Below, piece after piece: positions 1 through 7,805 of a stretch of DNA of 64,000 nucleotides; position 1 is the first letter of the stretch; each line of letters starts with the position of its first letter. The DNA comes from Martelella sp. AD-3 (GTDB lineage: Bacteria > Pseudomonadota > Alphaproteobacteria > Rhizobiales > Rhizobiaceae). The stretch is taken from NCBI RefSeq assembly GCF_001578105.1, contig NZ_CP014275.1:1364001-1428000 (forward strand). Direction: 5' to 3'. The notes below the pieces were generated by a model. It saw only the letters and a list, made by a program, of their open reading frames with translations, did not search any database and had not been told where the DNA came from. The position numbers were made by a program, and so were the translations under genes.

Positions 1-615
1 GCGCAGTCCTATTTCAATGCCGGCGGCCATGTGCAGAGCATCGAGGTCTTCGTCGATCACCCCGATGATGTCGATCAGGTGATCCCGCGGATCCGCGAGG
101 CCGCCGGCGAGGATATCGCGATCTCCGACTGGCGGCAGAACAACCGGACCTTCTTTTCCGCGCTGGAGGTGGAGCGCAACGTCATGTTCATGATCCTGAC
201 GCTGATCGTGATCGTCGCCGCGCTCAACATCATTTCCGGACTGATCATGCTGGTGAAGGACAAGGGCCCCGATATCGCGATCCTCAGGACCATGGGCGCG
301 ACATCCGGCGCGATCATGCGGATCTTCTTCATGACCGGGGCCGCGATCGGCATCGTCGGCACGTTTGCGGGCGTGTTTCTGGGCGTCATCGTCTGTCTCA
401 ACATCGAATCGATTCGCCAGTTCTTCTCCTGGGTCACCGGGACGGTGCTGTTCGATCCGCAGCTCTACTTCCTGAGCACGCTGCCGGCCGAAATGAGCCT
501 CGGGGAAACGCTCACGGTGGTGATCATGTCGCTCACGCTTTCCTTCATCGCGACGATCGTTCCGGCCTGGCGCGCCTCGCGGCTCGATCCCGTCCAGGCG
601 CTGCGCTACGAATAG
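1..615 (+). CDS. Lipoprotein-releasing ABC permease (LolC/LolE type), 3' part
   Basis: This is the C-terminal part of an inner-membrane permease that, with LolD, releases mature lipoproteins to LolA. The frame is open from the first base of the window, so the gene starts upstream. Three hydrophobic segments are visible (about residues 60-85, 105-135 and 170-190 of the visible part), and the end 'PVQALRYE' is typical of FtsX/LolC-type permeases. It stops 12 bases before lolD, as in the usual lol operon. LolC and LolE cannot be told apart from this fragment; alphaproteobacteria often have a single permease. Confidence 0.9.
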   Translation, partial: AQSYFNAGGHVQSIEVFVDHPDDVDQVIPRIREAAGEDIAISDWRQNNRTFFSALEVERNVMFMILTLIVIVAALNIISGLIMLVKDKGPDIAILRTMGATSGAIMRIFFMTGAAIGIVGTFAGVFLGVIVCLNIESIRQFFSWVTGTVLFDPQLYFLSTLPAEMSLGETLTVVIMSLTLSFIATIVPAWRASRLDPVQALRYE

Positions 616-627
616 CGGGAGAACAAT

Positions 628-1323
628 GTGGCCAATCCGTCTCTGGAACTGAAGTCGATCGTGCATGAATACGGGCAGGGCGACAGTGTGCTGACGATAC
701 TGAACGGTGCGTCGCTGAGGCTCATGCCGGGCGAGATGGTGGCGCTGGTGGCGCCGTCAGGCACCGGCAAGTCGACCCTGCTGCAGATCGCCGGCCTTCT
801 GGAAAAGCCGACCGCCGGCGAGGTGTTTGTCAACGGCAGGGAGGCCTCCGCGCTTGACGATGACGCCAGGACGGCATTCAGACGCAATGATGTCGGCTTC
901 GTCTACCAGTTCCATCACCTGCTGCCGGAATTCACGGCGCGCGAGAACATCATGCTGCCGCAGCTGATTGCGGGGCTCTCCACGCGCGAGGCGTCCGAGC
1001 GCGCGGACCAGATGCTCGACTATCTCAAGATCGGCCATCGCGCCGAGCACCGGCCGGCGGAACTTTCCGGCGGCGAGCAGCAGCGCGTGGCCATCGGCCG
1101 GGCGGTTGCCAATGCGCCGAGCCTACTGCTTGCCGACGAGCCGACCGGCAATCTCGATCCCGGCACGGCCGGCTATGTGTTCGAGGCGCTCGAGGCGCTC
1201 GTCCGTCAGTCCGGACTTTCGGCGCTGATTGCGACGCATAATCTCGACATTGCGGAGCGGATGGACCGTCGCCTCACCCTCAGGGACGGGCTCGTCGTCG
1301 ACCGCGACCATGCCGCCGCCTGA
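628..1323 (+). CDS. lolD: Lipoprotein-releasing system ATPase LolD
   Basis: ATPase subunit of the Lol lipoprotein-sorting ABC transporter. It shows a Walker A motif (APSGTGKST, residues 42-50), the signature [14 protein letters not shown] and Walker B with the LolD/MacB-type sequence [12 protein letters not shown]. At 231 aa it has the usual family length. The start is the GTG at 628; an ATG two bases earlier is out of frame. It forms an operon with the permease gene upstream. In rhizobia dnaE normally lies just downstream, but here about 56 kb separates the two. Confidence 0.95.
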   Translation: MANPSLELKSIVHEYGQGDSVLTILNGASLRLMPGEMVALVAPSGTGKSTLLQIAGLLEKPTAGEVFVNGREASALDDDARTAFRRNDVGFVYQFHHLLPEFTARENIMLPQLIAGLSTREASERADQMLDYLKIGHRAEHRPAELSGGEQQRVAIGRAVANAPSLLLADEPTGNLDPGTAGYVFEALEALVRQSGLSALIATHNLDIAERMDRRLTLRDGLVVDRDHAAA

Positions 1324-1827
1324 TCCATCGCCATTGTCCTGACGCGGCGAAGCCGTGCCGCCCGCCGCATGCGGCGAGCCCGCCCTCGTGCTCGCCGCCG
1401 GCCTGACGAGAGGCATGGGGGCCGGTCCAAACGCTATCTTGCACACAGGACAGAGCGTTTTCCGTTTTCATGGCTTGCTAAATAGGAAAATTATCCTATA
1501 GTGATCAATACAACTCAGAGTAATCGATGCCGTGTCGGTCACAATGAGATGACGGCTTCCGTTTGGTCTGAAGTAAAGTGTATATTGGTCCCCATCGTTA
1601 CAATCGAAACATGTAAGAAATATTGATGATGTTGTTTCTGCCGATCGATTTAATTCTTTCTCTTTTATATTTACGAGTAATGAATGTATAGCCAATTAAA
1701 GAGTTATGACATACATGTAAGGATTTCTCATAACACGTATTTACTTCGAAGATACTATAGCTATAATTGTAAGTGCATCGAGTGCTCGCACCGGTTGGTG
1801 AGGCTTCAAATCAGGAGAGGTTTTGGT
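1324..1827. other. AT-rich stretch without a convincing gene
   Basis: About 500 bases follow lolD. The first 120 bases are GC-rich like the backbone. From about 1450 the DNA is strongly AT-rich and looks foreign. An inverted repeat of ATAGGA and TCCTAT lies at about 1482-1500 and could be an operator. A 75-codon leftward frame (1468-1695) opens only with TTG and has no clear ribosome site, so I do not call it. Confidence 0.5.
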
Positions 1828-2103
1828 ATGACGCAAGGCGGGATGGACAAGGACAGCCGGAAAGCGGAACGATCCGAAGAGGAGCGCACGGCTTGGAATC
1901 GCTATATGCGCAATTTCAGGCGCAGCTTCAAGGATCGGGGCTTGACCAGTCTGTCGACGGTTATCACGACCGAGCATGCTGAATTCATTGAGCGTTTCGG
2001 CCGGGAAAAGGCGTGCCAGTCAAAGCGCGAGGCGTTGATGATGATCATTGAGGACGTCAAGGATCGTTTTGAGAACGAGCCGGCGGACGGACGGCAGCTT
2101 TGA
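1828..2103 (+). CDS. Small ribbon-helix-helix-like protein
   Basis: Predicted 91-aa protein. The ATG at 1828 is chosen because AGGAGAGG lies just upstream (1813-1820); the frame is open further upstream, but that DNA is AT-rich and reads poorly as protein. After a charged N-terminus, residues near 40-80 (SLSTVITTEHAEFIERF, then REALMMIIEDVK) suggest a short strand and two helices, as in ribbon-helix-helix DNA-binding proteins. The sequence has moderate GC, unlike the AT-rich DNA upstream. It stands alone between lolD and tRNA-Leu, with a GC-rich hairpin at about 2130-2155 after it. The function is unknown; an antitoxin or small regulator is possible. Confidence 0.55.
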   Translation: MTQGGMDKDSRKAERSEEERTAWNRYMRNFRRSFKDRGLTSLSTVITTEHAEFIERFGREKACQSKREALMMIIEDVKDRFENEPADGRQL

Positions 2104-2376
2104 CGGTTCTTCCGGCCCGGCTGAAGTCCGGTCGCGGCTTGCGCCGCGGCCGGGCGGTCTTCGACCGATCGCAACACCATCATTGGTTGTATTGAGGCGG
2201 CGGCGGCTGATATATGTTCCTCGGCGGTTCCGGTGCTCTGGCAGACCCGATATGGCAATGGCCGGCCGGGGCCCGGCGATCATCGCCTCTGTTAAGGGCG
2301 CCTTGCGGATAACCTGCCCCTTGCGTCTGCCGTCGTGCTCGCCTAAGAGGAGCGAACCGGCGCGGAGCCGGTCTTG

Positions 2377-2461
2377 GCGCGTGTGGCGGAATTGGTAGAC
2401 GCAGCAGGTTTAGGTCCTGCCGCCGCAAGGTGTGGGGGTTCGAGTCCCTCCACGCGCACCA
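2377..2461 (+). tRNA. tRNA-Leu (anticodon UAG)
   Basis: The acceptor stem GCGCGTG pairs with CACGCGC, followed by A and an encoded CCA at 2459-2461. The D-arm contains GGCGGAATTGGTAGACGC, the anticodon loop is TTTAGGT (anticodon TAG), a short variable arm follows, and the T-arm has GGGGG-TTCGAGT-CCCTC. The gene is 85 nt long. A tyrosine integrase begins 102 bases downstream, so the 3' end of this gene is the likely attachment site. Confidence 0.97.
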
Positions 2462-2563
2462 AGATTTAAGAGCAGTTTTTTCTGTAAATATTTGAAAATA
2501 AAAGATATAATTTTGACCGCAATTTGCGGTCTTGTCTTTGTTGCGCTTTTTGTGTAGCGATTT

Positions 2564-3952
2564 GTGCATCAAAATGTGCTACAGGGTGCTCAAGTGGCTT
2601 CTAGCGGGCGAGAAAATCCGGATCGTTTTCTTCAGCGCCGTTCAGGCATTTATGGCTACGTGCGAAGGGTTCCGGCTAAGCTTTCAGGTGTCGATGAGCG
2701 TTCGCCTGCTGTCAGGATTTCGCTGGGCACACGCGATCTTTCCGAAGCCCGGGTTAAGCGAGATATTCATGAGGAGGCCGACAACGCACTTTGGGCTTCC
2801 ATGTTGGCAGGTGGCGACCGCGCGCAGGCCAATGCTCGCTATAAGGCAGCTGTCGCCAGGGCGCATGCGCTTGGCTTTTCCTATCGAACCACTATGGAAA
2901 TTCTTGCTAGCGAAAGTGGGTCTATGATTCATGACAGGCTGATGGCGCTTTCCAGGCTTCCTGTCGGTGGTCATGACGCCTCGGCTGTTGTGGGGCTTGA
3001 AAAGCATCCGCGCGTGCCGGTTTCCGAAGCCTTCTCTGTCTACACTGACGAAATTGCGGCGCCGGAGCTGACCGGGAAGAGCGATTTCCAGAGGTTTTCA
3101 TGGCTGAAGGTGAAGCGACGGGCGCTGAACAATTTTATCGAGGTCGTTGGCGACAAGCCGATCGATGAGATTACGAGGCAGGATGCCACGAAATTCTATA
3201 ATTTTTGGCTGACGCGTATTGCCCCAAAGGAAGGCCGTGCGACGCACACCGCTTCGTCAGGCAACCGCGATATTGGCAATATGCGGAAGCTCTTCACTGA
3301 CTATCATCGATACCGCGGCGTCGACGATGTGAAGAACCCCTTTGCCGGACTTTCTTTTTCCCAGAAGGTGAAGACAACCCGTCCACCTTTCCCTACCGAG
3401 TGGATATCCAGGCGGATACTTAAGGTCGGGACTCTTGCTGGGCTTAATGTCGAGGCGAGGGCGATCTTGCTGGCGCTGATAGAGACGGGGGCTCGGCCGT
3501 CGGAGATCTGTAACCTTACCCGCGGCATGATCGACCTTGACGCGGATGTGCCGCATATCTTGATCGAGCCTCGTTCTGATCCCGATGACCGGCGCGAGAT
3601 CAAAACCGCTTCTTCGATCCGCGCCGTGCCGCTGGTAGGAGTAGCGCTTGCCGCCATGCGCGGGCATCCGAATGGCTTCCCACGCTACAAGAATAAGGAA
3701 AACGGACTCTCGGCGACGCTCAACAAATATTTCCGTGAACATAAGTTGTTCCCGTCATCGCGCCACAAGATCTATTCTCTCCGGCATTCCTTTGAGGATC
3801 GGATGAAGGAGGCTGGTGTTGATACCGAGTTGCGGATGATGATGATGGGGCACACGATCGACCGTCCGCAATATGGCGCAGGCGGCTCGCTATCCTGGAA
3901 GCGGGATGCGCTGGAGAAGATCAAGCTGGATTTTGATGAGGCGATTGTTTGA
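2564..3952 (+). CDS. Phage-type tyrosine integrase
   Basis: Site-specific recombinase of 462 aa, placed to integrate at the adjacent tRNA-Leu. The N-terminus (RRSGIYGYVRRVPAKL) resembles the DUF6538-type arm-binding start of many alphaproteobacterial integrases, followed by a core-binding domain (about residues 150-270). The catalytic domain shows the first arginine in ETGARPSEICNL, the box YSLRHSF, the MMGH box and a tyrosine in RPQYGAGG. The usual box-II histidine two residues before the arginine is a tyrosine, a substitution I have seen in relatives. The ATG at 2564 is the first start in the frame. The gene appears complete. Confidence 0.9.
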   Translation: MHQNVLQGAQVASSGRENPDRFLQRRSGIYGYVRRVPAKLSGVDERSPAVRISLGTRDLSEARVKRDIHEEADNALWASMLAGGDRAQANARYKAAVARAHALGFSYRTTMEILASESGSMIHDRLMALSRLPVGGHDASAVVGLEKHPRVPVSEAFSVYTDEIAAPELTGKSDFQRFSWLKVKRRALNNFIEVVGDKPIDEITRQDATKFYNFWLTRIAPKEGRATHTASSGNRDIGNMRKLFTDYHRYRGVDDVKNPFAGLSFSQKVKTTRPPFPTEWISRRILKVGTLAGLNVEARAILLALIETGARPSEICNLTRGMIDLDADVPHILIEPRSDPDDRREIKTASSIRAVPLVGVALAAMRGHPNGFPRYKNKENGLSATLNKYFREHKLFPSSRHKIYSLRHSFEDRMKEAGVDTELRMMMMGHTIDRPQYGAGGSLSWKRDALEKIKLDFDEAIV

Positions 3953-4038
3953 AGGAATGCTGTCAACTGACGCGCAGTTCTGAACATACCTGGTTCGACT
4001 GACGGCCGCTGCACATCGGCTTATAGTTCAGTCTGATT

Positions 4039-4056
4039 AGCCAATTGATTTTGGCT
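4039..4056. terminator. Weak hairpin between convergent genes
   Basis: AGCCAA (4039-4044) and TTGGCT (4051-4056) form a perfect 6-bp stem with a 6-nt loop between the end of the integrase gene and the end of the leftward operon. There is no real T-run, so termination is only suggested by position. Confidence 0.3.
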
Positions 4057-4070
4057 CAAAAGGAGGCGAT

Positions 4071-4349
4071 TCAGGTCCCACTGATCCCGTTGATTTTGGC
4101 AATATTAGCTGCTTCTCCGGCCGTCTTCATTTGCGCTACGCGCGCGCGCGCTGCTTCGAAGATCGACCGGTTCTGGAGGCGTTTCTCGATTTGTCCCTCC
4201 ACCCAAGCATAAAGCTCCAGAAGTGGCGTGGCATCGTCTCCTCGGGCGACGATCTCCTGGGCGAGGCGGTCTCGTCCCTTTTCGATGTCGGCAAGCGGTA
4301 CATGGAGTGGAATATCGGATGGCGTTCTTGTCATCGCCTCCGCCTCCAT
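4071..4349 (-). CDS. Phage protein of unknown function
   Basis: Last gene of the leftward early operon, 92 aa, with its start overlapping the end of the preceding gene by 19 bases. It is mainly helical and charged (a run around LADIEKGRDRLAQEIVARG), with no recognised motif. Position and size fit the small accessory genes under the left operator of lambdoid phages. No function is assigned. Confidence 0.6.
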   Translation of the reverse strand: MEAEAMTRTPSDIPLHVPLADIEKGRDRLAQEIVARGDDATPLLELYAWVEGQIEKRLQNRSIFEAARARVAQMKTAGEAANIAKINGISGT

Positions 4350-4873
4350 GCTTCAAATTCTCTCACCATTTCCCGCCAGCGGGCCGCTGCTGCCGGTTCG
4401 GTGTTCAGTTCGCGGCGGCTTTGGATCGCAAGAATGGATCGCACGCGCGTTGCAGCCTTCGTGTCGGTGGCGGGGTTCGGCAGGTTGTGTCTTTCGATCA
4501 GAAACCGCTTGAATGCCGGCTCAGCGCATTTCATGGCGCATTCAGCAGAATAGTCCTTCGCTGGTCTGCCGCCCTTGGCTTCGAGCGCTCGCCGCAGTTG
4601 CTCGATCTCGCGTCGTCGTTCGGCATCACGACGCGCGGCTGCATCCAGCATGCCGATCAGGTCGGCTGGAATCTCGATATGCCTCCGGAGCAGTTCGCGG
4701 TTGTCGGCCGGGCAGGAGACCGGGAGCGAGCAGATGATCTCCGGTTCGCCCGGTTCCGATACCTCCAGATGCATGCCCTTCGTGTCGGCCATGACGCCGG
4801 AAAGCGGTACGGCGTTCGTGATCAGCGCGCGATAACTTTCCAAACGCTCCCTTGCTGGCAATCTGTCATACAT
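4331..4873 (-). CDS. Phage protein of unknown function, helical
   Basis: Predicted 180-aa protein. The ATG at 4873 is chosen because it overlaps the stop of the small frame upstream (ATGTATGA), suggesting translational coupling; the frame is open further upstream. The sequence has an N-terminal region rich in short strands, a central charged helix (MLDAAARRDAERRREIEQL) likely to form a coiled coil, and a basic C-terminus. I recognise no family. It belongs to the leftward operon that starts at 5519. Confidence 0.6.
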   Translation of the reverse strand: MYDRLPARERLESYRALITNAVPLSGVMADTKGMHLEVSEPGEPEIICSLPVSCPADNRELLRRHIEIPADLIGMLDAAARRDAERRREIEQLRRALEAKGGRPAKDYSAECAMKCAEPAFKRFLIERHNLPNPATDTKAATRVRSILAIQSRRELNTEPAAAARWREMVREFEAWRRRR

Positions 4874-4955
4874 GGAGCACCTCGCGCCGAAGCAATCCAG
4901 CCGCCGCGGGGAATTGAGCTTCCATTGGGCTCGTGGCGTCACGCGGTCCTGTCAT
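4866..4955 (-). CDS. Possible 29-aa coupled leader peptide
   Basis: Short frame starting MTGPRDATSP. It begins 4 bases after the stop of the 56-aa frame, and its stop overlaps the start of the next gene (ATGTATGA). It may be a coupling peptide rather than a functional protein. Support is positional only. Confidence 0.3.
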   Translation of the reverse strand: MTGPRDATSPMEAQFPAAAGLLRREVLHV

Positions 4956-4959
4956 GGTG

Positions 4960-5130
4960 TCAGACTCCGGATGCTGCAGCGAGGACTCTTTCGAAGGCGA
5001 TTAGTGCCCGCACTGTGAGCATGAGAAGGAGCGCGCTACCGACGACGACCGCCGGAAGTGCGATACGGTGCAGCAAGTCGCAGTCATCTTGCGTAAGGGG
5101 GTGACGGTGGGCTCTCAGGCGCGTGTTCAT
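4960..5130 (-). CDS. Small single-span membrane protein (56 aa)
   Basis: The ATG at 5130 overlaps the stop of the upstream gene (ATGA). The N-terminus is polar with several His and Arg, and residues about 24-45 (IALPAVVVGSALLLMLTV) form one clear membrane span, followed by a short tail. Small membrane proteins of this kind are common in the left operon of temperate phages, for superinfection exclusion or host takeover, but nothing here shows which. Confidence 0.5.
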   Translation of the reverse strand: MNTRLRAHRHPLTQDDCDLLHRIALPAVVVGSALLLMLTVRALIAFERVLAAASGV

Positions 5131-5519
5131 ATCTCAACGCCTATGTAAGCATTCATATCCGCAAAGATCCGCGAAACCATGCCATGCTTGCCGAGCGTGT
5201 CATCGAAGCGCCTCCAGCGCAGACTATCCGGGTCGAACAGCGCGTCGAAGGTTCGCTCGGATGGCTCCATATCTGCAGGTAGGAAACCGCCGTTCGCGAG
5301 GGGTATTGGGGTGGTGCAGTCGGTTTCGTTCGTTTTCGCTGGCTTTATCCCTGACGGCGAAAGCAGGCCGCCTGGCTTGAGTTTTGCGTATTCGAAGAAC
5401 TCCGGTTGGTCCATCTCGTCCAGGGTGTCCCATATCTGGTCAATATTGCCCCAGAGGATGCCATGCAGCATTTTGGTTTCAACGGCCCTGACCAGATAGA
5501 CACCCATTACATTCTCCAT
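5127..5519 (-). CDS. Phage protein of unknown function, first gene of leftward operon
   Basis: Predicted 130-aa acidic protein starting MENVMGVYLVRAVE. A second methionine at residue 5 is an alternative start. The sequence (NIDQIWDTLDEMDQPEFFEYAKL) looks globular; no family is recognised. It is the first gene downstream of the left operator pair at 5590-5635, so it should be silenced by the CI-type repressor and expressed early on induction. It is followed by a chain of overlapping genes down to 4071. Confidence 0.6.
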   Translation of the reverse strand: MENVMGVYLVRAVETKMLHGILWGNIDQIWDTLDEMDQPEFFEYAKLKPGGLLSPSGIKPAKTNETDCTTPIPLANGGFLPADMEPSERTFDALFDPDSLRWRRFDDTLGKHGMVSRIFADMNAYIGVEI

Positions 5520-5589
5520 TCACCGTGCCTGAGGAGAGCGTCATGATTGGTGGCTGCATCCTCTGATAAATTGCCTGAGATAGAAAATG

Positions 5590-5635
5590 TGCCATATAGC
5601 AAATTTATTGACAAGAGGTAATGTGCCAAATGGCA
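5590..5635 (-). promoter_or_regulatory. Left operator pair (OL-like) and leftward promoter
   Basis: Two 12-bp palindromes, TGCCATATAGCA (5590-5601) and TGCCAAATGGCA (5624-5635), share the half-site TGCCA and match the three copies upstream of the repressor gene. On the minus strand TTGGCA inside the second site and TAAATT 16 bases further form a plausible promoter for the leftward operon. Bound repressor would cover its -35 box. Confidence 0.7.
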
Positions 5636-5653
5636 TTATGGTATTGTCGACAT

Positions 5654-5679
5654 AAAAAAAGGCCCGCTGGAGCAGGCCT
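5654..5679 (-). terminator. Rho-independent terminator after the repressor gene
   Basis: Read on the minus strand, AGGCC and GGCCT form a stem around a 10-nt loop, followed by a run of seven T. It lies 74 bases after the repressor stop and would keep repressor transcription from running into the left operator and operon. Confidence 0.75.
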
Positions 5680-5752
5680 CTTGAATTTTGCTGAAGATGG
5701 ATTTCTCAGGGAGTGAGACCGCAGGTCACGCCCCGGCTTTGGGCAAGCGCCG

Positions 5753-6445
5753 TTATCCGCGCCATTGGAACCAGGCCACAATGCGCCCATAAACGCGAAC
5801 ATCCCGGCGAGAGAGGCGGTCGGGTTCGCCATACCGCTCCTTGTTATCCGAGATGACGAGTATGTCGTCGGTTCTGGGAACAAGCTTCAAGCGCTTGATG
5901 ACGAGACCGTCCCCGTAATCGCAGGCATATATGTCTTCCGGACTAGGAAAGACATGATCTGTATCGACAAAGACGGTGGAGCCTTTTTTAACAGTGGGCT
6001 CCATGCTGTCACCGATTACGGGCACCGCCTTAATACGGTTGAGATTGGGCCATCCAGCCTTAATTGTTTCAGGAAATGACCAGAAGCCATCAGACATTGA
6101 CGGGTCGAGCAATTCCCCGTCATCGGTGTATTCGACGCTCAAAAGACCACCTCCGCCGGCTCCTGACACGATGTTGAGATTTTCAACATCTCCCGTCTTT
6201 CGGGCGGGCTTTAGAAGAGACGGCATATCGCCAGCGAGAGATAGGGCTTCATGATCAAACTCGTCTGTCAGTTCGATTGGTTCGACCTCAAGACCTCTCG
6301 CGATCTTGATTACATTTTCTAGTGTAAGTCCACGCTTTCCGCTTTCCATGCGGGAAAGATGGGTATGGGAGATGCCTGTCCGTTCGGACAGCTCCTCTAA
6401 AGTTACAGATTTGGATTTGCGGAGTTCGCGAACTCTGTTTGCCAT
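5753..6445 (-). CDS. CI/LexA-type self-cleaving phage repressor
   Basis: Repressor of 230 aa. Residues about 5-60 form an Xre-type helix-turn-helix (LEELSERTGISHTHLSRMES). The C-terminal half is a peptidase S24 (LexA-like) domain with the nucleophile Ser147 in GDSMEP and the general-base Lys184 in LVIKRL. An Ala96-Gly97 pair in the linker (VSGAGGGG) is the probable self-cleavage site, so RecA-dependent induction by DNA damage is expected. The gene sits between two operator clusters with the same half-site, as cI does in lambda. The ATG at 6445 has operators 14 to 81 bases upstream, consistent with autoregulation. Confidence 0.88.
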   Translation of the reverse strand: MANRVRELRKSKSVTLEELSERTGISHTHLSRMESGKRGLTLENVIKIARGLEVEPIELTDEFDHEALSLAGDMPSLLKPARKTGDVENLNIVSGAGGGGLLSVEYTDDGELLDPSMSDGFWSFPETIKAGWPNLNRIKAVPVIGDSMEPTVKKGSTVFVDTDHVFPSPEDIYACDYGDGLVIKRLKLVPRTDDILVISDNKERYGEPDRLSRRDVRVYGRIVAWFQWRG

Positions 6446-6458
6446 GGGTTAGGTATTT

Positions 6459-6526
6459 TGCCAATTGGAACAAGTTTCAACCGCCAAATGGCAATGTGCC
6501 TATTGACAACATAGCGCCATATGGCA
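6459..6526. promoter_or_regulatory. Right operator triplet (OR-like) with divergent promoters
   Basis: Three 12-bp near-palindromes, TGCCAATTGGAA (6459-6470), CGCCAAATGGCA (6482-6493) and CGCCATATGGCA (6515-6526), have centres 23 and 33 bases apart. A TTGACA box (6503-6508) lies between the second and third sites and suits the rightward promoter. The site nearest the repressor gene is the most divergent, as expected if it controls repressor synthesis. Confidence 0.72.
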
Positions 6527-6674
6527 CATTGCGCATATGAATCTGGATCCTTACGTCAAATATTTAGGTCTAGGATACGGTTTGTCGGCTGCCCCGGCTC
6601 CGCTCTCCCCATCCCCCAAATCCGCGTGTGTCCAAAGATCCGCGCGGACACCTTACCGGCTTCGTTCCGGTGAA

Positions 6675-6711
6675 GCCGTGCCCGTGTCTTTGCGTCAGGC
6701 ACGGCCTTTTC
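6675..6711 (+). terminator. Terminator in the untranslated leader of the early operon
   Basis: GCCGTGCC (6675-6682) and GGCACGGC (6698-6705) form a perfect 8-bp stem followed by CTTTTCTT. It lies about 170 bases into the rightward transcript and 310 bases before the first convincing gene, so it should stop early transcription unless antitermination occurs. The whole 480-base leader holds no credible gene. Confidence 0.7.
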
Positions 6712-6968
6712 TTCTCCCTCACATCCCATATCGCGCGCGCCGAGCCACACCTCCCTTGGCCTGTTGCCGCGCGCGACGCACGGCTGGCCTTGTGGCTGGC
6801 TTGTGCCGGGGCAGGGCTTGTGGGAGCCTGCTCCGGCGCAGCGGTGATTTACGGTCGCAGGCTGCGGCCCTTCTTTCATCCTGTCCTTCCCGACTGCGCC
6901 CGCCCTAGCGGGTCTGTTCGACTGATCCGACCCTAAACCGCGATCCACCGTCCCGCCATGGGAAACGA

Positions 6969-7000
6969 CGCCGGGCCTTTCCCGGCGCGCCTGTCTTTTT
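6969..7000 (+). terminator. Second terminator-like hairpin before the early operon
   Basis: CGCCGGG (6969-6975) and CCCGGCG (6981-6987) pair around a 5-nt loop; a run of five T follows after an 8-base gap (6996-7000). The gap makes it a weaker terminator than the one at 6675. The ribosome site of the next gene begins about 10 bases later, so it could instead act as an attenuator. Confidence 0.5.
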
Positions 7001-7021
7001 GTGTCTTCGAAAGGGAGAGAT

Positions 7022-7525
7022 ATGGCCGAAGAAGCTGCAATCGATCCGTTCATCCTCGCCGTCCGCTGTGCCCAGCGCGACCTGATCCGCCGGGCCGGGG
7101 GGATTGAGCGCGTGGCCCTGATCACCAGCCGTTCAACCAGTGCCGTTGGCCGCTGGAACGGCAAGCGCGATACCGACATCATGCCAATTCCCGTGGTGCG
7201 GATATTGGAAGAGGATACCGATGCACCGCTGGTGACAGCGGCAATGGCGTCTGTGACGGGGCGCAGGCTTTCCGGTTCGGGAGAGCGGCGTGAACGCGCG
7301 CTTTCGCTGATCCAGTGCCTTGCCGGTGATCAGGCCAATGAAAGCGATCTGACCGGCACCATTCTGGAAGCGCTGTCGGATGGTCATGTGACGCCGACGG
7401 AAGCCCGGCTTTGCCTTGAGAAGCTTTCCGACAAGGAGACCAGCCATGACCGGCTGAAGCGCTGCCTGATCGATGCGATTGCCGGCGGTGGTCTGACTGT
7501 TCTGGATGGGAGGGCGGCACGATGA
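7022..7525 (+). CDS. CII-like phage regulatory protein
   Basis: Predicted 167-aa protein at the start of the rightward operon. The ATG at 7022 follows GGGAGAG. Residues about 12-60 (AQRDLIRRAGGIERVALIT, then SAVGRWNGKRD and MPIPVVRILEEDT) match the layout of the phage regulatory CII family (Phage_CP76), which binds DNA with a helix-turn-helix. The C-terminal part is helical and unassigned. Its position right after the operator and leader fits a cII-type or cro-type regulator. I favour CII-like; no separate Cro was found. Confidence 0.62.
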   Translation: MAEEAAIDPFILAVRCAQRDLIRRAGGIERVALITSRSTSAVGRWNGKRDTDIMPIPVVRILEEDTDAPLVTAAMASVTGRRLSGSGERRERALSLIQCLAGDQANESDLTGTILEALSDGHVTPTEARLCLEKLSDKETSHDRLKRCLIDAIAGGGLTVLDGRAAR

Positions 7526-7734
7526 AGGGCGCCTTTCCCTTTGCCGAAGCACCCGCGCACCGGGTGATGCCAGGCGAGACCAGACCACGACCGGATGCAT
7601 GGCAGGCAAAAACTGTCTCTCAAACCATCCCCACCATCGATTCCGAACACCTGAGCGAAGACGCGATCGATGCGCTGTGCATGGAGGCTGTCGAGGCGGC
7701 GGTCGACTGGCGGCAAAGACCGCAATTCAGCTGA
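7522..7734 (+). CDS. Small phage protein (70 aa)
   Basis: The ATG overlaps the stop of the CII-like gene (ATGA), so translation is probably coupled. The C-terminal half (EDAIDALCMEAVEAAVDW) reads as an amphipathic helix. No family is recognised; small proteins of this type are common between regulatory and replication genes. Confidence 0.5.
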   Translation: MKGAFPFAEAPAHRVMPGETRPRPDAWQAKTVSQTIPTIDSEHLSEDAIDALCMEAVEAAVDWRQRPQFS

Positions 7735-7805
7735 TCGTTCCGCTCGGGTGTCCCGCCGCTTGTCTTGAAGAGGGGCGGGCATCCCGAACGGAACGGAGAG
7801 GCTTT

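Noticed and set aside
1468..1695. A 75-codon minus-strand frame in the AT-rich patch
   Set aside because: It has only a TTG start, no ribosome site and no recognisable features; frames of this length arise by chance.
6537..6908. A 123-codon frame in the leader of the early operon
   Set aside because: It is Arg/Pro/Ala-rich, lacks a ribosome site and runs through a terminator hairpin.
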